Shown: piece after piece, positions 59,831 through 64,000 of the stretch | Layout of the letters: each line of letters begins with the position of its first letter | Numbering within the stretch: the stretch's first letter is position 1 | DNA from: Unio delphinus | Taxonomy: Eukaryota > Mollusca > Bivalvia > Unionida > Unionidae | DNA: 64,000 nt | Direction of reading: 5' to 3' | Assembly (NCBI GenBank): GCA_029339505.1 | Contig: JAQISU010000179.1 | Coordinates: 8,214,001-8,278,000 of the forward strand | Program-made: the position numbers and the translations under genes | Notes under the pieces: generated by a model | Database searches by the model: none | The model's input: the letters and a program-made list of their open reading frames with translations, nothing else | Told to the model about the DNA's origin: nothing

Positions 59831-60479
59831 GTAAGTAATTTCATTATGTGCAGTGTATTTAATTGGAAGACTCATGCATAATCATACACATGGAAAGTAT
59901 CAGACAATTTTGGAATTTCTAAATCTGGTTTCTTGTTTCTGCCACACTGTGAATATGTTTGGCTTGTATTACCATATATACTTTATGGTGAGTCAGGTCC
60001 AGCGACAAACTGTATAGACAGGACATACATCACAATTAATTTTATTATAATTTTTTTACATTAATTTCTCGGTACTGACCTGTCCAATGTGTGACAATCA
60101 ATACAAATCATATGTTAATCTAAAATACCTTCAAAGATGATTTCATGGTGAAGTTCTTGTCAAAGGTTCACTAGCTTTTTTTTTGAGAGGCTGCACTGTA
60201 AACAGAACAGCATGTTAAAAGAACACAGATTTGAATTCCGGATCATCACCAAGGCCTTATTACTCAATGTGCAATGTCGCCGAAATACACACAGACTACC
60301 ACTCTCTGAGCTCATATTCTCAGGAATAAACAAAAACGTTTAAAAAAATCCCTACCAATAATGCATAAGTATAAATCTTCTATCACCACCAAAATGAGAG
60401 AGGAAAAAATGTTCTAAAAATAGGCTAGAACTACATTCATGGGTACTGAACCGGAAATGCTAATTGTGATGCAATTCCG

Positions 60480-60640
60480 TATACCAAATCTGCCATTGCA
60501 TAGCCTACTGAAAGATCTGAATCTATGCAGTCGGTAGTAATCATTAGAACAAACAACAATAACCCTGATCAGCCAACACATTATGCAATGGTCAGGGTCT
60601 TCTTTGTTTGAAGTTGGACCCTACCTAAAATTGATTACAT
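60480..60640 (+). repeat. R2 dispersed fold-back repeat, copy 4
   Basis: ATCTGAATCTATGCAGTCGG, AATCATTAGAACAAACAACA, AACCCTGATC, ACATTATGCAATGG and TTGAAGTTGGACCCTACC in R2 order. Confidence 0.7.
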
Positions 60641-60644
60641 AAGG

Positions 60645-61450
60645 TACCCATTTTGATTGGTCAATCTGTCAGTTTAAATTCTGTGTTTGGGTCATTTCCC
60701 CACATGCTCTGGTGGGACACCTTCAAGTTCATAAACAAATTTATAGTTTGCAGTAAAGTTGTGTCAATCTGTCGATACATAGATGATGAATACTTGAGAA
60801 CACTTTACACAGCAGTAAACTTGACAATGTAAATATGAACTGAAGGGATGTACTTTATTCAGCAGAATGTACACCATTCAGCTCATGTACAATTCCGCTC
60901 CATAATATTAGCAGTGTACTGTATATACTCATGTATAAACTGAATATTTTTTGAAAGAATAATGGCATGGAAGATAGGTGGTTGGCTTATCTGCAGGCCA
61001 AGGTCTAAACTTGAAAGATTTTAAGTTTGTTTTTATGTTGACTACCCTAATGGCTGTAAATCTTGGGACCTGGAGTAAAAAAAATACTGTCCCAACACAA
61101 CTATGATTACTTTTATTATTATGTTTTGCATGTTTATTTGTTCTGATTTCTCTAACATAAATAAAGATAAATACAGACTTAATAATTCGCTGGCTGTTCA
61201 AGTTTACCCTTGAGACCAGGCTGTTCTATAATGTATAGTACTTACAGAGTACAAATTGTGCTTAGCATCACATTAATCCTTGTTTATAACCAAAACTATT
61301 ATATGCAGGTTTTGCTTTATTCATTGTTTCAACCAAATCACGTTCTTCAAGTGAACTTTTCAGCTATTCGTTAATAGCTATATCATTTACATTGATCCTT
61401 GTGCTCTAGAGTTCCTCTTTTTTCAATGATACGTGCAACCCTACAAATTG
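60645..61450. other. Intron 14 segment: nothing recognised
   Basis: No motif in the frames here, including the 90-codon minus-strand frame at 60929-61201. Confidence 0.5.
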
Positions 61451-61454
61451 AAGA

Positions 61455-61716
61455 GGGGGCCCCAAGTGGTCGAGTGGTCTAAAGCACTCTCCATTATGGA
61501 TCATTGCCATCTCACCTCTGTCTGTATTGGTTCGAGTCTCGGATTCGGCCAATGTGGGTATATGATAAAGCTTGCCAGTAGTTTCTTGTGGGTCGGTAGT
61601 TCTTTCTGGGGTTTTCCGTGTACTTCCTCCACCATTAATACTGGCCACCATGTATAATCTATCTTGTGCTGAAAAATGGCGTTAAACCCTACAACAACAA
61701 CAACAACAACAACAAA
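61455..61716 (+). mobile_element. SINE-A copy 3, full length
   Basis: The tRNA-like head is intact: AAGTGGTCGAGTGGTCTAAA (A box) and GGTTCGAGTCTC (B box), suited to RNA polymerase III. The body has TTCTTGTGGGTCGG and GGTTTTCCGTGTACTTCC. The 3' end AATGGCGTTAAACCCTA is followed by a (CAA)n tail, the usual mark of LINE-assisted retroposition. This is the best copy of three. Confidence 0.85.
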
Positions 61717-62059
61717 TTGAGGTACTCTTTATGAAAAGGTGTACATGATTAATCGTGAAAGGCACATAGCCAGCATAGCTGTTACATGTTCATGAAAGAA
61801 AGCAATAATAAAGGCTAAAATTCTGGATATAGATCAACTATAATTATCATCAGTATATTTTAGCTTTGTGTTTTGACTGAAGAAAATTGGAAAGCTGGAT
61901 TTTTTGGGTGTCTACTTTGTTTCTAACTGACTTCACCTATGCCTTTACAATCTTGTACTTTTTCCATTCATACCAGACAAAATGAACATGAACGTGTACA
62001 TAGAAGTTTTACTGCTTTTGTGGCTTAGTGGACTTGAACAGTGTGAGAAGTGTATTCTT

Positions 62060-62430
62060 CATTCTTTCTCACTTCTCACCCACCTTTGCCACCTTCCTTT
62101 GGTAGCAGTCCCTATATTCAACTTCCTCTACCAACACCTCTTTCACTTTGGGGTGGTCACCACCACTATCACCACCAGTCACTGTGATTCCCTACGGCAT
62201 GCAGCCTAAGAATAAATAAAACATCAGTGAAGCGACAAAGAGGATTAACTTGAATAATGTAAATTTGAGTAATAATTTGAGTAATTGTTCTAAATGGAAG
62301 TTTTTGTATTGTTGCAGAATCTATCTCAGTTAGTTAATGACCTTGTCATTAAATATTAAGATGCATGACGAGTACATCAGATTCACAGGACTATCATGTG
62401 TTCAGGTTGGCTGCTTGGATTTCAGGATTG
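62060..62430 (+). pseudogene. DIAPH: Decayed duplicate of the DIAPH FH1/FH2 exon and its following intron
   Basis: 62171-62258 matches the 3' part of the exon at 53231-53617: ACCACCAGTCACTGTG, GGCATGCAGCCTAAG, GAAGCGACAAAGAGGATTAA. Similarity continues past the donor into the intron (TTTGAGT, AAGATGCATG..AGTACATC, CAGGTTGGCT), corresponding to about 53620-53770. Upstream, CACCCACCTTTGCCACCTTCC matches the first proline tract, but the rest of the FH1 tracts is lost. In the original frame a TAA falls at 62217-62219, the conserved Trp codon has become TTG, and the donor is now gtaaat. It lies two exons downstream of its source, so it cannot be spliced in as a functional FH1. Confidence 0.88.
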
Positions 62431-62493
62431 AAAATCAAAGTTCACCACAAGATGGTTTCATGACAAGTTTCCTTCTATATAACATACCAATAA

Positions 62494-62810
62494 CCACTAC
62501 AGTGGCTTAGTGGTTAGAGCATCTGTCTTGTATGAGGGATGTCACGAGTTTAAACCCTGGCCAAGTCATGCCAAAGACATATTTTAAAAAATGGTACTAA
62601 TAGCTGCCTCGGTAAGTGCTAAGCATTAGGAGTTTAGTATTAGGACTGGTTGACCTGGTGTCAGGATAATGTGACTGAGTAAGGACATCATGCTACATGT
62701 CTGCAGTATGAAGCCTTATTGCTAGACATCACTATAAACTGCAACATTGCAGACATCATATCGTTATGAATGAAAATGTTTTGAAGCTAATTTAAAAACA
62801 CACACACATT
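62494..62810 (+). mobile_element. SINE-B, full length with tRNA-like head
   Basis: CAGTGGCTTAGTGGTTAGAG (A box) and CACGAGTTTAAACCCTGGCC (B box) form a tRNA-like head. The body runs through GCTGCCTCGGTAAGTGC and GGACATCATGCTACATG to a (CACA)n tail. Partial copies lie at 8345-8562 (+) and 21188-21405 (-). It is not annotated as a tRNA gene because the cloverleaf has no clear anticodon arm and the sequence continues into the SINE body. Confidence 0.82.
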
Positions 62811-62845
62811 CATACCATCACCAAACTTAACAGGCATAGTGCATA

Positions 62846-63386
62846 TTGACTTGAGGTTACAAAATAGTGTATTTTTTTCACAGTATTGTTTACTTGAGGA
62901 TACAAAATAGTGTATTTATTTCACAGTATTGTTGACTTGAGGATACAAAATAGTGTATTTATTTCACAGTATTTTTGACTTGAGGATACAAAATAGTGTA
63001 TTTTTTTCACAGTATTGTTTACTTGAGGATACAAAATAGTGTATTTATTTCACAGTGTTGTTGACTTGAGGATACAAAATAGTGTATTTATTTCACAGTG
63101 TTGTTGACTTGAGGTTACAAAATAGTGTATTTATTTCACAGTATTGTTGACTTGAGGATACAAAATAGTGTATTTATTTCACAGTATTGTTTACTTGAGG
63201 ATACAAAATAGTGTATTTTTTTCACAGTATTGTTTACTTGAGGATACAAAATAGTGTATTTATTTCACAGTATTGTTTACTTGAGGATACAAAATAGTGT
63301 ATTTATTTCACAGTATTGTTTACTTGAGGATACAAAATAGTGTATTTATTTCACAGTATTGTTGACTTGAGGATACAAAATAGTGT
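62846..63386 (+). repeat. 43-bp minisatellite, about 12.5 copies
   Basis: The unit is CTTGAGGATACAAAATAGTG plus TATTTATTTCACAGTATTGTTGA. It ends where a TA-flanked element begins. Confidence 0.97.
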
Positions 63387-63387
63387 A

Positions 63388-64000
63388 CCGTATTTACTGC
63401 ATATGTTGGGACACGAAAAAATAATTATTTTTTTTCGTGTCCCAGAACTTATGGTGAACTTTTTTTAAACCTACATCATGTGTCCCAAGACTTAGGAAAT
63501 GAAAAACATGTTCAATTCCCCACCTCCCAACAGCAACTGGCCACACCGCATGTTACAATAAAATAGATAAATAAAATGCGTATTTGATCATAAAATAAAA
63601 TAAACAAGAAACTAACCTTGTACTGTTATCATTTATTCACATTTTTTGTCGACATTAGCATTTTATTAAAGGAAATATATATCCACAAACTCCGTATGAG
63701 TAGCGCATGAATCCATTATCCATAGTGTAATAGCTTTCGTCAGACAACTTAACACATTAGTCATTGACGTGAATATTGAGAAACGAATCATGTTTAGTTG
63801 TCCTCAAATTTGAATATTATGAAAATGAAAATTGGATTCCGCAAAATCACATATGAATGAGATAGAGAAAGAAAGAGTCAGCCCCATTGGTTGACATTTA
63901 CATTTACGCGTGATACGGTGTAAGGTACAAAATAACCAAGAGTGTATTATATCCAGGGTAGCAATTTGACAATATCTTGCAAACTGAAATCCTTATTAGA
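63388..64000. mobile_element. Start of a TA-flanked DNA transposon, cut by the window end
   Basis: CCGTATTTACTGCATATG follows TA at 63386-63387 and resembles the end of the pogo-like element at 23049 (CCGTATTTTCC). It interrupts the minisatellite. A subterminal hairpin at 63408-63443 pairs GGGACACGAAAAA with TTTTTCGTGTCCC, and GTGTCCCAAGACTTA follows. The other end is outside the window. Confidence 0.5.

Noticed and set aside
57210..59317. Minus-strand open frames of 200-356 codons
   Set aside because: They are translations of the 27-bp satellite in several overlapping frames; the unit length is a multiple of three, so absence of stops is expected.
61982..62209. + strand 75-codon frame beginning MNMNVYIEV
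   Set aside because: It reads the decayed FH1 exon copy in the wrong frame; no independent protein signature.
62503..62562. Possible tRNA gene
   Set aside because: A and B boxes are present but there is no convincing anticodon arm, and the sequence continues into a SINE body and tail found elsewhere.

Overview
The window is animal nuclear DNA: AT-rich, full of microsatellites, minisatellites and broken transposons, with short coding exons bounded by GT-AG introns. Several dispersed repeats, two SINE-like families and the transposon families look like those I know from molluscs, so a mollusc or another lophotrochozoan is likely. That placement is inference from memory and was not tested by a search.

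One host gene spans most of the window on the + strand: a Diaphanous-related formin (DIAPH/dia). Fourteen exons (2225 to 59830) join in phase at every junction into about 675 residues: the end of the N-terminal basic region, the GTPase-binding/FH3 armadillo region, the dimerisation region, a short coiled coil, the FH1 poly-proline segment and the start of FH2. The start codon probably lies upstream of the window and most of FH2 and the DAD lie downstream. Nothing else in the window looks like an intact host gene.

The introns hold the rest. Intron 1 has a LINE 3' end, a hAT-type zinc-finger remnant and a 1.7 kb minisatellite. Intron 3 (10.7 kb) has a dispersed repeat called R1 here, interrupted by a pogo-type MITE and by a 1.45 kb piggyBac relic, then two near-identical 0.65 kb repeats around broken nuclease- and transposase-like ORFs. 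Intron 5 has a perfect 47-bp-arm palindrome and a 2.2 kb pogo/Tigger-like element. Intron 6 (11.1 kb) contains a 6.7 kb element with TTAA target duplications that split an R1 unit. This element carries two gene remnants, one on each strand. Intron 7 holds a DIRS-type retroelement fossil. Intron 11 holds a hAT relic that was itself invaded by a SINE and by a 1.6 kb pogo/Tigger element. Intron 13 has a 2 kb satellite with higher-order structure. Intron 14 holds a decayed duplicate of the FH1 exon, two SINEs, a 43-bp minisatellite and the start of another TA-flanked element.

The observations most worth following up are the 6.7 kb TTAA element with a P2X7-like-domain remnant and a spliced minus-strand gene, the pseudo-exon copy of FH1, the long perfect palindrome, the (ATT)n tract that abuts a splice acceptor, and the zinc-loop nuclease relic. 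All protein identities come from reading motifs by eye.
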